DNA of 64,000 nucleotides from Alloiococcus otitis ATCC 51267 (GCF_000315445.1 NZ_JH992959.1:18274-82273), one strand, 5' to 3'. Counted from the first letter of the stretch, positions 1-9,073 are shown. Numbers and translations: made by a program. The notes: generated from the letters alone by a model not told the origin.

Positions 1-368
1 TTTGTATGAATATTGTTCAGTCCTTCGCTACAACGTAGCTACTATGACCTCGGCTGACTTCTCACTATTCGTTATTACTACTAAACGCTAGTGAGACCTC
101 CCCGAGTAAGGTGTGACAACCTTCCACTCATGTCACTGCTTCATTTACTGAAAGGGACTTGTGCAGTATTGGACTTTACTTTGTTATGCAAGCTCATCCA
201 TCTCAAATCAGCCTTGATATGAAGTTTCTGTTCGTCAGTGCGAGTGTTTGCCTCCAGCTTCCTTCAGATTCCACCTCACGATGGACACCCTTGCCTTCAG
301 CTAACAGTTCCTACTGCCAGGCCTGCAGTGGACTTTCACCACCAAGTTGTCACCCATGCCGGGCGCAC
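1..368 (-). mobile_element. Group II intron, 5' end (RNA part only; the rest lies outside the window)
   Basis: Read on the minus strand, the sequence starts at 368 with GTGCGCCC, the GUGYG-type 5' end of group II introns, and continues into a dense, GC-balanced stretch with no convincing reading frame, as expected for intron domain I. The reverse transcriptase/maturase frame would follow beyond base 1. The intron starts only a few bases past the Rho-independent terminator of the MBL hydrolase gene, a target preference known for bacterial class C introns, although this 5' end resembles other classes too, so I leave the class open. An open frame at 159-377 on the plus strand is not a gene. Confidence 0.72.
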
Positions 369-375
369 ATAAGAT

Positions 376-406
376 AAAAACCAAGCCAACAATCGGCTTG
401 GTTTTT
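376..406 (-). terminator. Rho-independent terminator of the MBL hydrolase/MATE unit
   Basis: Stem AACCAAGCC / GGCTTGGTT followed on the minus strand by a T run. It lies directly after the hydrolase stop codon and directly before the intron 5' end. Confidence 0.85.
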
Positions 407-412
407 TAGCTA

Positions 413-1114
413 TTAAAATTGGTCTTTCTTCTCACGTAAGTTTTTAAAAGTTTCCAGGTCTTCTGCTTGGAGGAAAACATTGACTTGTTTTTCAAAGGCC
501 AGGCTTGAGGGCAGGGTAGCTTCTCCCCTAGCCCGTTTTTCTCGAACTTCCTCCAAGGCCTTAGAGATGACCGAATTGTCTGCTTGCACACTATGGGCAA
601 AGGCTAAATTGCTTTCGGTGTACTCATGGCCGGCATAGACCTGGACACTGTCTTCCATTGTCTTAAATAGCTGCAAGGCGTCAAACTGGGCTTGGTAGTC
701 TCCGGTAAAGACCCGGCCACAACCGCCTGAGAAAAGGGCATCGCCACAAAAGAGTCGCTCGCCGGACAGGTAGGAAATATGGCCCGGAGTATGGCCGGCC
801 GTTAGGTAAACTGTAAATGAGTCGCCCAAGAGGTTAAATTGGTCCCCATCTTGGACGGTCTGACTATTGTAGGACCCCGTTTCTTGGGGACCATAGACTG
901 GGGTGTTTGGGTTTTCTTCAATTAGCTGGTCCACACCTGCCACATGGTCTTGGTGGTCATGGGTGAGCAAGATGGCAGCTAACTTTTTGCCACTTGTTTC
1001 TAGATAATCCAAGACCGGGTCTGCTTGCCCTGGGTCAACCACAAGGGCCTGGTCGCCAACTTCGACCACCCAAATGTAATTATCTTCAAATGCTTCTAGT
1101 CTCTTGACTGGCAT
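413..1114 (-). CDS. MBL-fold hydrolase, hydroxyacylglutathione hydrolase (glyoxalase II)-like
   Basis: Metallo-beta-lactamase-fold hydrolase that would cleave a thioester such as S-lactoylglutathione or a related acyl-thiol in the cytoplasm. The metal motif T-H-D-H-Q-D-H, a later GHTPGH motif, an FCGDALF aspartate and a GHEYT histidine make up the usual binuclear metal site. About 233 residues. The frame is open back to 1150, but GGGGAGGAT stands about 8 bases before the ATG at 1114, and the 1150 ATG overlaps the end of the MATE gene, so I prefer 1114. It is probably cotranscribed with that upstream transporter. The glyoxalase II assignment is by motif only; other MBL thioesterases are possible. 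Confidence 0.85.
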   Translation of the reverse strand: MPVKRLEAFEDNYIWVVEVGDQALVVDPGQADPVLDYLETSGKKLAAILLTHDHQDHVAGVDQLIEENPNTPVYGPQETGSYNSQTVQDGDQFNLLGDSFTVYLTAGHTPGHISYLSGERLFCGDALFSGGCGRVFTGDYQAQFDALQLFKTMEDSVQVYAGHEYTESNLAFAHSVQADNSVISKALEEVREKRARGEATLPSSLAFEKQVNVFLQAEDLETFKNLREKKDQF

Positions 1115-1146
1115 AGGACCATCCTCCCCTTCTATATTTTCCGTCT

Positions 1147-2511
1147 TCACTCATTATAACATTTTTTAGACAGACCCAGCTTGTTTAAACGACAGCGGGC
1201 TAAAATGTAGAGTAAAATCCCCTTGACCACACTAGAGAGGGTCATGGCCCACCAAACTCCAGCCGGTCCCAAACTTGGCATCAAAATCAAAGACAAGGGA
1301 ATCCGGCTAATGTTCAAAAGAGTGTTAATCAAAGCCGGGAGCCGAGTCTCTCCCAGACCGTTTAAAAAGCCTGTTGACCCAATTTCAATGCTCATAAAAA
1401 ACTGACTCAGGCCTAAAATAAACAAGTAACTAGCCCCCAAGGCAATGGCCTCCATGTCACCAGGGACAAAAAGTTTGTACAAGTGGTTGCGAAAAGTAAT
1501 CAAAATTACCGTAGCCAAAATCCCAATTGTTCCAACTGATTTCATACTCGTGTAGAAAATCTTTTCAATTCTCGATGACAACCCTGCCCCAAAATTTTGT
1601 CCGGAGAAGGCAGTAATAGCAGAAGCAAAACCTTCCGTGGTCACCCAGGAAATGGACTCTATGTTAGAGCCGATGGAAGTAACTGCTAGGGCAATAGCCC
1701 CGTAAACCGACACATAGCGGTTTAAGATAATACTAATGGAAGCGTGGAAGGCTGACTGGAGGGCAGCTGGTAGACCTAATTTAAAGGTATCAGCAAATAT
1801 CCCCTTGCGGTAAGTAAAGCTTAACAGTTTACTATGGTAGACCAAGTCCTGACTTTTAACGATAACAAAGATAAAACAGAATAGAATAATGACCTGGGCT
1901 GAAACAGTCGCTAGAGCCGCCCCCCTAATCCCCAGTTCTGGAAAGGGACCCAGGCCAAAAATCAAGAGGGGGTCTCCTATAATATTGGTGACTAAACCAA
2001 TAGCATTAATCCGAAACGGGGTCCGGGAATTCCCTAGACTGTTATAGGCCCCAGACAAGACGGGGTTAATGAAGAAAATCGGCATACCCATAGCAATAAT
2101 AACCAGGTAGTCCTCCGCCAGGGCATTGACCGGCCCTTCCAAGCGGTAAAATTGAATCAGGGGGTCCCGAAAAAAATAAAGGAAAAGCCCGTAGAGGACC
2201 CCCATAATGAGGCCCATCCAAACCCCATTGTTGATAGCCAGCTTAACCCGGTCCCGATCCCTTCTCCCGTAAAACTGGGCTGTTAAGATAGAGAGTCCTA
2301 TTCTTGGCACCATCACAAAAGAGGAAGCCAGCCAAAGTAAAAAACCCCCTACCCCAGCCGCAGCGACAGCTTCAGTAGAAATCCGACCGATCCAAGCCAT
2401 GTCCGTCAAACTATAGAAGAGTTGGATAAAGGCAGTCCCCATTAAAGGAGCTGCTAACCGTAACATGGTGGGTAAAATTTTTCCTTCCAATAAGTCTAGT
2501 TCTTTCACCAA
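1147..2511 (-). CDS. MATE-family multidrug/toxin efflux transporter
   Basis: A 454-residue integral membrane protein with about twelve hydrophobic segments in two repeated halves, the layout of the MATE (NorM/DinF-like) family, which exports cationic drugs or metabolites using Na+ or H+ gradients. The N-terminal part carries a typical PLMGTAFIQLFYSLTDMAWIG-like first helix, and the GNSRTPF and GLGETRLP loops match MATE half-repeats. Its end overlaps the frame of the following hydrolase, so the two probably form one transcription unit. Substrate unknown. There is no drug-specific signature that I can see. Confidence 0.88.
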   Translation of the reverse strand: MVKELDLLEGKILPTMLRLAAPLMGTAFIQLFYSLTDMAWIGRISTEAVAAAGVGGFLLWLASSFVMVPRIGLSILTAQFYGRRDRDRVKLAINNGVWMGLIMGVLYGLFLYFFRDPLIQFYRLEGPVNALAEDYLVIIAMGMPIFFINPVLSGAYNSLGNSRTPFRINAIGLVTNIIGDPLLIFGLGPFPELGIRGAALATVSAQVIILFCFIFVIVKSQDLVYHSKLLSFTYRKGIFADTFKLGLPAALQSAFHASISIILNRYVSVYGAIALAVTSIGSNIESISWVTTEGFASAITAFSGQNFGAGLSSRIEKIFYTSMKSVGTIGILATVILITFRNHLYKLFVPGDMEAIALGASYLFILGLSQFFMSIEIGSTGFLNGLGETRLPALINTLLNISRIPLSLILMPSLGPAGVWWAMTLSSVVKGILLYILARCRLNKLGLSKKCYNE

Positions 2512-2577
2512 ATCCCCCCTTACTTAAGCTAAAGGTTAGCAGTTTTTAAGGGCTTTAGCAAGAAAGAAAAAATAAAA

Positions 2578-2622
2578 CTGGCAGGACCATTAAGTATTTA
2601 ATCACAAGGATGGTCCTGCCAG
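2578..2622 (-). terminator. Bidirectional terminator between the PTS-IIC-like gene and the MATE gene
   Basis: A 13-base perfect inverted repeat (CTGGCAGGACCAT and its complement) ends, on the minus strand, in TTTTATTTTTT. Confidence 0.88.
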
Positions 2623-2643
2623 AAGGTTAACTATCTTTTTTAT

Positions 2644-3660
2644 TTAGTCTTGAACCATATCTTCCCGGTTGGTAATCTTGTAATTTTTAAAGGCCCAAGA
2701 TCCGACTATACCGACAACAGCCCCGATAATAAGACCCAAGACACTGTATAAAACAACTTGTCCTGGTGGGTTCCAAGCAAAGGCGGCTATAATACCTGGA
2801 ACAACAGATGCAGTCCCTGGGGTATTGTTAATTAAACCGGCCAAGGAAATCATAATCCCGATCAATCCCCCACTGATCATATTAATGGTATAAATTGGAA
2901 TAGGGTTAGCCGAGACCAAGTCAGCAGCTGTCAAGGGTTCGACAGTAACAGCAATCGCATCGGATTGGTCCCCAATTTTTAGCCGTCTAAAGATAAGGTA
3001 GTTACAAGCAGCTGTCCCAAAGATGGACAAACCTGCAATGGCCATGGGTCCCCCCGTCATATTAATCATGGCTGACACGGCCATAGAAGAAATCGGTGCG
3101 GTGGAAACAACTGTCAATAGACCTCCGATTAAGAAGCCCATGATAATCGGTGAAGTTTCAGCCGCTATGTTGATGGTTTCACCAATTTGCATCATGAGGC
3201 CATCGATTGGACCAGAAGACCACATGCTGAAAGCATAGGTTAAAACAGGACCAATGAACAAGATGACAATCATGTCAAAACCACCCGGTATTTTACGTTC
3301 CATCAAACGGATCAAAAAAGCTATAAGGTAACCAGCTATAAAGCCAGGCAAGATGGACTGGCCATAGAGAGGAAGCGAAACCATAAAAGCGTAAACAGGC
3401 GAAACCCCAAGTGCCATGGCAGTCAAACCTGCCGCCGCTGCACCTGACGATTCGCCAGCAATATTCCCGATTTGGGCCAACCATCCGACATCAAAAATTT
3501 CACCGAACAAGGCTGAAAAAACGGCTTCGACTAAAAATGTTGCAACTGCTGCATCTGCTAGGGCTCCCATTGCCTTTGAACCATCCGGCGCATAAAATGT
3601 AAATAGTGAAAACGCTGCCAAAAATAAGAGCAATAAGCCACTTCCAATAAGAACTTCCAA
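2644..3660 (-). CDS. PTS transporter subunit IIC-like membrane protein (PTS_EIIC_2 type)
   Basis: A 338-residue, very hydrophobic protein with about ten membrane segments, rich in Gly and Ala. Segment order and loops such as the GESSGAAAAG and TAPISSMAVSAMI stretches resemble the PTS_EIIC_2 family of stand-alone IIC proteins, which lack the IIA and IIB domains. The family is annotated as sugar permease, but its substrate and even PTS dependence are uncertain. It is a single-gene unit between its own promoter region and a strong terminator. A catabolite-responsive element lies upstream, which supports a role in carbon uptake. Confidence 0.75.
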   Translation of the reverse strand: MEVLIGSGLLLLFLAAFSLFTFYAPDGSKAMGALADAAVATFLVEAVFSALFGEIFDVGWLAQIGNIAGESSGAAAAGLTAMALGVSPVYAFMVSLPLYGQSILPGFIAGYLIAFLIRLMERKIPGGFDMIVILFIGPVLTYAFSMWSSGPIDGLMMQIGETINIAAETSPIIMGFLIGGLLTVVSTAPISSMAVSAMINMTGGPMAIAGLSIFGTAACNYLIFRRLKIGDQSDAIAVTVEPLTAADLVSANPIPIYTINMISGGLIGIMISLAGLINNTPGTASVVPGIIAAFAWNPPGQVVLYSVLGLIIGAVVGIVGSWAFKNYKITNREDMVQD

Positions 3661-3738
3661 TTTGCTTCACCTTTCTAGTAATATATAGTATATTGTGTCA
3701 CAGCTTTGTCTGTTTTTCACAAGTATAGTATAACATAC

Positions 3739-3754
3739 TAGAAAGCGTTTACTA
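3739..3754 (-). promoter_or_regulatory. Putative cre site (CcpA operator) upstream of the PTS-IIC-like gene
   Basis: On the minus strand AGTAAACGCTTTCT matches the cre consensus TGWAARCGYTTWCW at all but the first positions and is nearly palindromic. It lies about 80 bases before the start codon, just upstream of an AT-rich TATACT-like box, a position suited to carbon catabolite control. Confidence 0.65.
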
Positions 3755-3892
3755 GTAATAAAATGCTTATAAAATATTAAATTAACAAAGATGGAAGGGT
3801 TTACCTTCTGTCAGGCTTTTTATTTGTGAAAGCCCTTCCTTTGGTCGCGGTCTTGCCACCCTTTCACAATGATTCTTAGCTTTGGGAATAGC

Positions 3893-4228
3893 CTATCTTT
3901 CCCATTCGGTATACTTTTTCCGGTTCCCCTTACTTTTACTAATTGGGTATTTTTGTGCGTTTTTAGCTAATTTATCGCTGATGATTTCATCAATGTCTAA
4001 GTCTAAATTATCCGCAAACATTAGGGCATAAATGAGGACATCAGCTAACTCTTCTTTGATGTGTGTTAAATTTTGATCAATAGCTTCCTGGCTGGACTGC
4101 CACTGGAAAATCTCTAGCAATTCCGAAGCTTCTAAGGAAATTGAGATGGCAAGGTCTTTTTCATTATGGAACTGGCGCCAGTCTCTTTCATCCCGAAATT
4201 GATTAACCTTATCAGTCAAATGATCCAC
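3893..4228 (-). CDS. MazG-like nucleotide pyrophosphohydrolase (dCTPase/RS21-C6 type)
   Basis: A small all-alpha NTP pyrophosphatase. The signature is present: EASELLEIFQW supplies the first E-x-x-E part and EELADVLIYALMFAD the E-x-x-D part that binds Mg2+ and the triphosphate. About 111 residues, usual for single-domain MazG proteins that hydrolyse non-canonical or surplus dNTPs (house-cleaning). The frame is open to 4258, but an AGAGGAGG ribosome site precedes the GTG at 4228 by the right distance, so translation probably starts there. It stands alone. Confidence 0.85.
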   Translation of the reverse strand: MDHLTDKVNQFRDERDWRQFHNEKDLAISISLEASELLEIFQWQSSQEAIDQNLTHIKEELADVLIYALMFADNLDLDIDEIISDKLAKNAQKYPISKSKGNRKKYTEWER

Positions 4229-4628
4229 TTTATTGCCTCCTCTTGAGTCTAGAGTCAATCTTCTTAAAGATGGCCCGCATGGCGAGTTAGTAGCCCTAAC
4301 CCGTCATGCCTCTGGTCACTATACCATCTATGTCAGAGACCCAGGGATAGTTGATCAGTATTTTCGGATCAATATTATCCAAATTTAACTAGCAATTTAT
4401 CAAATCCCTTACTCCATTGTATCAAATATGTGGACTAACTAGACCAGAAAACTTAGCCTATTTAAAAGAATTTTGACAAAATGGTTTATTGGTAAGACTT
4501 AGTGTAGCGCTAACAGTTAAGATTGGTATAGGTCATAATTTATATTTATAATAAGTTCCAAGTTACTTCTCTTGTCACTGATCCATCAAGTGGTATAATT
4601 GACTTACTAATCATAAGGAGGAAAAATT
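4229..4628. other. Intergenic stretch with a possible gene relic
   Basis: About 400 bases without an intact gene. On the plus strand, roughly 4237-4388 can be read without stops as a peptide ending ...GIVDQYFRINIIQI, whose codon pattern (GELVALTRHASGHYTIYVRDP) looks protein-like. It has no start site and overlaps the start of the MazG-like gene, so it may be the tail of a lost gene. The rest (4390-4600) is AT-rich and holds the promoter region of the aldehyde dehydrogenase gene. Confidence 0.35.
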
Positions 4629-5999
4629 ATGGCTTACAAGACAATTTATCCTTATACAAATGAAGTTCTCAAAAGCTATGATGATACGACTGACCAGGAA
4701 ATCGAAACAGCTCTTGACCAAGGTCACGCCCTTTACAAGAAGTGGCGCCAAGAAGACCAATTGCAAGAGCGAAAACAACACCTACTCAAACTATCCCAAA
4801 TCCTTTTGGACAATGTGGACCATTACGCTGAAGTTCTCACCAAGGACATGGGTAAACTCTTGTCCGAAGCCAAGGATGAGGTCAAATTAACCGCTAAAAT
4901 TGCCCACTACTATGCCGAAAAAGCAGAAGACTTCTTGCAGCCTACCCCACTGGAAACCAATGCGGGAGATGCCTACTATCTTAAACAAGCAACCGGTATT
5001 ATCATGGCAGTTGAGCCTTGGAACTTCCCTTATTACCAAGTTATCCGGGTCTTTGCCCCTAACTACATGGTTGGGAACCCCATGATCTTAAAACACGCTT
5101 CCATCTGCCCTGGTTCTGCCCAAGCTTTTGAAGACTTAACCAAGGAAGCAGGTATCCCAGAAGGTGGCTTTACCAATATCTTTGCAAGCTATGACCAGGT
5201 CAATGAGATTATTGCGGATGACCGAGTTTCAGGGGTCTGCTTAACTGGGTCGGAACGCGGTGGTTCTGAAGTTGCCCAACAAGCTGGTAAAGAGCTGAAA
5301 AAATCGACCCTTGAGTTAGGTGGGAATGACCCCTTCATCGTCCTAGAAGATGCTGACTGGGGCAAGGTTGAAGACTTACTTCCCTCTGCCCGCTTGTCCA
5401 ATGCTGGTCAAGTTTGCACCTCTTCCAAACGCTTTATCGTTTTAGAAAAAGATTATGATAAATTTATCGACCTCTTGCAGAAAAGCTTTGAAGAGGTCGT
5501 TTGGGGCGACCCAATGGATGAAAAAACGACCCTGGCTCCCCTCTCATCTGCCAAAGCCAAAGAAGACGTTCTTGACCAAATCAAAACAGCAGTGGACCAC
5601 GGGGCTAAAGTCGTTTATGGCAATGAAAGCATCGACCACCCCGGAAACTTTGTCCAGCAAACCATCCTAACCGATATCGACAAGGACAACCCCATTTACA
5701 ACCAAGAAATATTCGGTCCGGTTGCCATTGTCCACAAGGTGAAAGACGAAGCGGAAGCTATTGAGCTGGCCAATGACTCTTCATATGGTTTAGGGAACAC
5801 CATTATGAGTGAAGATACCGACCATGCCAAAGAAGTGGCTAGCCAGATTGAAACCGGCATGTCCTTTATCAACTCTTCTTGGGTTTCATTACCAGAACTC
5901 CCATTCGGTGGTGTGAAAAACTCAGGCTACGGCCGGGAACTCTCCGAACTTGGCTTTGATGCCTTTGTCAACGAACACTTGGTGTTAGTCGCTAACTAA
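4629..5999 (+). CDS. NAD(P)-dependent succinate-semialdehyde dehydrogenase family protein
   Basis: Aldehyde dehydrogenase of 456 residues, oxidising succinate semialdehyde or a similar aldehyde to the acid with NAD(P)+. The ALDH core is intact: GIIMAVEPWNFPYYQ near residue 120, the general-base Glu in LELGGNDPF, the nucleophile Cys in AGQVCTSSKRF, and the EIFGPVA box. It is the short class used by Firmicutes as succinate-semialdehyde dehydrogenase. AAGGAGG lies 8 bases before the ATG. It is monocistronic with a strong terminator; no GABA genes are nearby, so the physiological substrate is open. Confidence 0.87.
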   Translation: MAYKTIYPYTNEVLKSYDDTTDQEIETALDQGHALYKKWRQEDQLQERKQHLLKLSQILLDNVDHYAEVLTKDMGKLLSEAKDEVKLTAKIAHYYAEKAEDFLQPTPLETNAGDAYYLKQATGIIMAVEPWNFPYYQVIRVFAPNYMVGNPMILKHASICPGSAQAFEDLTKEAGIPEGGFTNIFASYDQVNEIIADDRVSGVCLTGSERGGSEVAQQAGKELKKSTLELGGNDPFIVLEDADWGKVEDLLPSARLSNAGQVCTSSKRFIVLEKDYDKFIDLLQKSFEEVVWGDPMDEKTTLAPLSSAKAKEDVLDQIKTAVDHGAKVVYGNESIDHPGNFVQQTILTDIDKDNPIYNQEIFGPVAIVHKVKDEAEAIELANDSSYGLGNTIMSEDTDHAKEVASQIETGMSFINSSWVSLPELPFGGVKNSGYGRELSELGFDAFVNEHLVLVAN

Positions 6000-6042
6000 G
6001 TTTCGCCATGGTTTAATAGTGTAGAATCAAATTAACCCCTAT

Positions 6043-6088
6043 TAACTAGCCCACCCTTTCCAGACCAAGAAGGGTGGGCTAGTTTTTT
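6043..6088 (+). terminator. Terminator of the aldehyde dehydrogenase gene
   Basis: AACTAGCCCACCCTT pairs perfectly with AAGGGTGGGCTAGTT and is followed by a T run on the plus strand. Confidence 0.9.
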
Positions 6089-6140
6089 ATCAAAAATGGA
6101 CCCTGTTACCAGTCACCAGGGTCCATTTTAAGATTCATTT

Positions 6141-6968
6141 TTAAAAATTGATTTCTAGATAAATCGGGGTGTGGTCTTGGCGGGGACCAGAGTCGACCAT
6201 TTCGGATTTTTCTACCTGGTCACTTAAACGGTCACTGGTGAGGAAGTAGTCAATTCTCCAGCCTGAATTGTTTTCCTTACTTGTCTTGACCCGCTGCGCC
6301 CACCAGGAATAAACACCCTCAACGTCTCCATTGACATGGCGGAAGCTGTCGGTAAAGCCCCGGCTAAGCAAGTGACTAAAGCCTTCCCGTTCTTCATCTG
6401 TAAAACCAGCCGAGTGGTGGTTGTTCTCTGGGTGGGCCAGGTCAATTTCTTGGTGGGCCACATTAAAGTCTCCAGCCGCAATAACTGGTTTGGCAGCATC
6501 TAGACTAGTCAAGTAGTTAGCATATTGCTTGTCCCACTCTTGACGTTCACCGAGCCGGGCTAATTGCGATCCAGCATTAGGGGTGTAGACTTGGGTAAAG
6601 TAGAAGTTGTCGAATTCCAGGGTAATCATCCGGCCCTCACTATCCATGGGCTCCGGTGCATCAATCCTTGGGTAGGTCACTTCAGGACTAAGGTCTTTTT
6701 TGTAGAAGACCATATTACCGGCATAACCTTTTCTGGCTGGTTCAACCGAACTAACCCAGGCATAGTCATAGTCTGGGAACCATTCTTCTAGACGCTTGGC
6801 GTGCTTTTTCGTCGGTCCCTTAGCAGACAGCTTGGTCTCTTGAATGGCCAGGACATCCGGTTGGTAGTCCTGGATAGTTTCTAAAACCTGGCGTGACATC
6901 TGAGCCCGGTTGGAATCACTCGTTAAAGCAGCGTTCAGGGAATCGATATTCCAAGAAATAAATTTCAT
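6141..6968 (-). CDS. xth: Exodeoxyribonuclease III / AP endonuclease (EEP family)
   Basis: A 275-residue Mg2+-dependent nuclease of the exonuclease-endonuclease-phosphatase fold that incises DNA at abasic sites in base excision repair. Seen: the start MKFISWNIDSL with its Asn, the metal Glu in AIQETKLS, the YTPN loop, the AAGDFNVAH Asp-Asn pair, and the C-terminal WRIDYFL and DHTPI catalytic Asp-His. Closest in style to the Streptococcus/Bacillus ExoA group. The length is normal and it stands alone. The start ATG at 6968 opens the conserved core at once, with AGGAG upstream. Confidence 0.92.
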   Translation of the reverse strand: MKFISWNIDSLNAALTSDSNRAQMSRQVLETIQDYQPDVLAIQETKLSAKGPTKKHAKRLEEWFPDYDYAWVSSVEPARKGYAGNMVFYKKDLSPEVTYPRIDAPEPMDSEGRMITLEFDNFYFTQVYTPNAGSQLARLGERQEWDKQYANYLTSLDAAKPVIAAGDFNVAHQEIDLAHPENNHHSAGFTDEEREGFSHLLSRGFTDSFRHVNGDVEGVYSWWAQRVKTSKENNSGWRIDYFLTSDRLSDQVEKSEMVDSGPRQDHTPIYLEINF

Positions 6969-7094
6969 GCATGCAAAACTCCTCGTCTTTTTCTCCAGTT
7001 TACCATAAGTGATGGGATGACTTCACATAAGGCGCAAAAAAGATTGTCCTAACTGAGACTAAGCCGGTCTGGCAAAGCTAAAATCTCTTCTTTG

Positions 7095-7562
7095 CTAATG
7101 AAAGGCATCAACTTTCCTTAAGGCTGCTAAGACAAGTACGCCAATAATAGCTCCTACCAGGGCAGAGGGAAGGAAGAAAGGGATATAGTAGCCGGCATTA
7201 GGCAGGTCCAAGCCATAAATAAATTTCATCGGAAAATAATAGACAAAGGCTGAGAGAATGCCCGACCCCACCACTTCACTTAATCCAGTCCATAAGATAT
7301 TTTTAGTGTGCTTATAGACCAAGCCTGACAAAAGGGCTCCTACCCATCCTGAAGTTGCAATGAATGCTCTCCCAGACAAGGCCATCCGGAAGAGGCCAGA
7401 AACAAAGGCAGCAATGGCATTATAAACTGGACCTAGGACCATGGCCCCGACAACATTCATCATGTGTTGGGCTGGGGCCATATTGGGGAAGACAATCACT
7501 GTGGACAAGACAAAGGACAAGGCGATAAAAATAGCCAGACGACTGAGTTTCTTAGTAGTCAT
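7095..7562 (-). CDS. thiW: ThiW, S-component of the ECF transporter for the thiamine precursor thiazole
   Basis: A 155-residue membrane protein with about five hydrophobic segments, matching ECF S-components. ThiW proteins are predicted to import hydroxyethylthiazole together with the shared EcfA/A'/T energising module, which is not in this window. Its start codon overlaps the end of thiD by 11 bases, and it is the last gene of the thiM-thiE-thiD-thiW operon, consistent with salvage of thiazole for ThiM. The family assignment rests on context plus the N-terminal LSRLAIFIALSFVLS and NMAPAQHMMNVVGAMVLGP motifs. Confidence 0.85.
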   Translation of the reverse strand: MTTKKLSRLAIFIALSFVLSTVIVFPNMAPAQHMMNVVGAMVLGPVYNAIAAFVSGLFRMALSGRAFIATSGWVGALLSGLVYKHTKNILWTGLSEVVGSGILSAFVYYFPMKFIYGLDLPNAGYYIPFFLPSALVGAIIGVLVLAALRKVDAFH

Positions 7563-8352
7563 TTTTACCGCTTCTAGCTAAATAACCATGGTCTAGTGGA
7601 CCCCTGCCCTGACCCAGGTCGAGATTTTGTTGGATGGCTCCGGTGATGTAGTCCTTAGCATTTTGGACACTGGTAGATAAGTCATGTCCCTTGGCGAGGT
7701 TAGCGGCAATGGCAGAAGACAAGGTACAGCCACTGCCATGGACATTGGGGTTGTCAATTCGTTGGCCATGGAAAGTTTCCACCTGACCTTGGTAGGCTAA
7801 GATGTCATCTGCTTCCTGGTCCTTTAAGTCGCCACTCTTGGCTAGGACTGCTGTTTGGAACTTGTCTGAAATGTCGCGTGCAGCTTCTTCCAGATCTTTT
7901 AAGGTCTTAATTTCCTTGCCGGAGATTTGCCCGCTTTCATAGACATTGGGTGTCAGGACGGTAGCCAAGCGGAAGAGAGCATCATAGCTAGAAGCATCAT
8001 CGGATTTAAACAAGTTAGATCCCGAAGTCGCTACCATAACGGGATCCAAGACAATATTTTCGGCTTTATATTCTTTTAGTTTCGCCACAATCGCATCGAT
8101 AGCGGCACTATTGCCTACCATACCAATTTTGACAGCATCGGGGCGGATATCTTGGAAAATTGAGTCCAACTGGGCTGCCAAAAGGTCTTCACTTAAGACT
8201 TCCACCTCTTGGACGCCCTGGGTATTTTGTGCGGTGATTGAGGTGATAGCAGACATGCCGTAGACATCTTGGGCTAGGAAAGTTTTCAAGTCAGCTTGGA
8301 TGCCTGCGCCTCCTGAAGAGTCAGATCCTGCTATGGTTAGTGCTTTTTTCAT
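7552..8352 (-). CDS. thiD: Hydroxymethylpyrimidine/phosphomethylpyrimidine kinase
   Basis: Ribokinase-like kinase that phosphorylates HMP and HMP-P with ATP to give HMP-PP for thiamine synthesis. It starts with the canonical MKKALTIAGSDSSGGAGIQ (substrate and phosphate loop) and has the late DNPNVHGSGCTLSSAIAA motif with the catalytic Asp region and anion hole. About 266 residues, normal. The ATG at 8352 follows CGGAGGAT at good spacing; the frame runs on further upstream only because it overlaps thiE in another frame. It lies 13 bases after thiE and overlaps thiW. Confidence 0.93.
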   Translation of the reverse strand: MKKALTIAGSDSSGGAGIQADLKTFLAQDVYGMSAITSITAQNTQGVQEVEVLSEDLLAAQLDSIFQDIRPDAVKIGMVGNSAAIDAIVAKLKEYKAENIVLDPVMVATSGSNLFKSDDASSYDALFRLATVLTPNVYESGQISGKEIKTLKDLEEAARDISDKFQTAVLAKSGDLKDQEADDILAYQGQVETFHGQRIDNPNVHGSGCTLSSAIAANLAKGHDLSTSVQNAKDYITGAIQQNLDLGQGRGPLDHGYLARSGKNDY

Positions 8353-8365
8353 TATAATCCTCCGT

Positions 8366-9073
8366 TCATTTTTCTGCATTTTGCCAAGTTGTAATGAGTT
8401 CTCGGGCTGCCTGGCCGGGGTCATGAGCCCCAGCAATAGCTGACACGACAAAGTAGCCAGCCACCCCAGTTTGTTTGAGGTCGGCCAGGTCTTTGGCCTT
8501 GACCCCGCCCCCAACGACAACCGGGATGGGGCTGATGTCAGCCAAGGTCTTCAATTCATCCAAATCCCTAAGCTGAATGGGTCCCTTTTGTGTTTTGTCA
8601 TAACCAGCATCCGGCTTGGTTGCTGTCTCATGCAAGGGGCCTGCCCCAAAGTAATCAATGTCTTTGGTGTCCGTTTGCTTGACGTAATCGATCAATTGGT
8701 GGGTAGCTGCTGATAAACCAACAATACTGTCGGGTCCTAGGTACTTACGGCAGACCGACACCGGTATATCGTCTTGGCCCACATGGATGCCGTCAACCTT
8801 GTAGCCTAAGTCGCGACAGGCTAAAACAATATCCAAGCGGTCATTGACAAGCAAGCTAACCTCTTCTTCCTTGCCCATTTTTTGGATCAGGTCAGCTGTC
8901 TTGTTGGTCAGGTCAATAATTTCCTTAGCCTCCCCTTCCTTATCCCGGATTTGGATCATGGTCATGCCAGCTTCAATAGCCGCTTCAACCACCTGGAGGG
9001 GGTCCCGGCCCAGGGTATTTTGTGGCCCTACAATAAAGTAGTGGGTCAAGTGGTCAGGATTAAAGTCAGTCAT
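8366..9073 (-). CDS. thiE: Thiamine-phosphate synthase
   Basis: TIM-barrel enzyme joining HMP-PP and thiazole phosphate to thiamine monophosphate. Seen in order: the IQIRDKEG pyrophosphate and Mg2+ segment, LLVNDRLDIVLA, GIHVGQDD, the GLSAATHQ strand, DYFGAGPLHETATK, and the C-terminal VVGGGVKAKD phosphate loop. 235 residues, a normal length. It overlaps the end of thiM by eight bases, so the two are translationally coupled within the riboswitch-controlled thi operon. Confidence 0.93.
   Translation of the reverse strand: MTDFNPDHLTHYFIVGPQNTLGRDPLQVVEAAIEAGMTMIQIRDKEGEAKEIIDLTNKTADLIQKMGKEEEVSLLVNDRLDIVLACRDLGYKVDGIHVGQDDIPVSVCRKYLGPDSIVGLSAATHQLIDYVKQTDTKDIDYFGAGPLHETATKPDAGYDKTQKGPIQLRDLDELKTLADISPIPVVVGGGVKAKDLADLKQTGVAGYFVVSAIAGAHDPGQAARELITTWQNAEK

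Noticed and set aside
159..377. 72-residue open frame on the plus strand at the left end
   Set aside because: It lies antisense within the intron RNA region, has no ribosome site and no protein-like character.
4237..4388. A real gene on the plus strand upstream of the aldehyde dehydrogenase
   Set aside because: There is no start codon with a ribosome site and the frame overlaps the start of the MazG-like gene; at best a relic.
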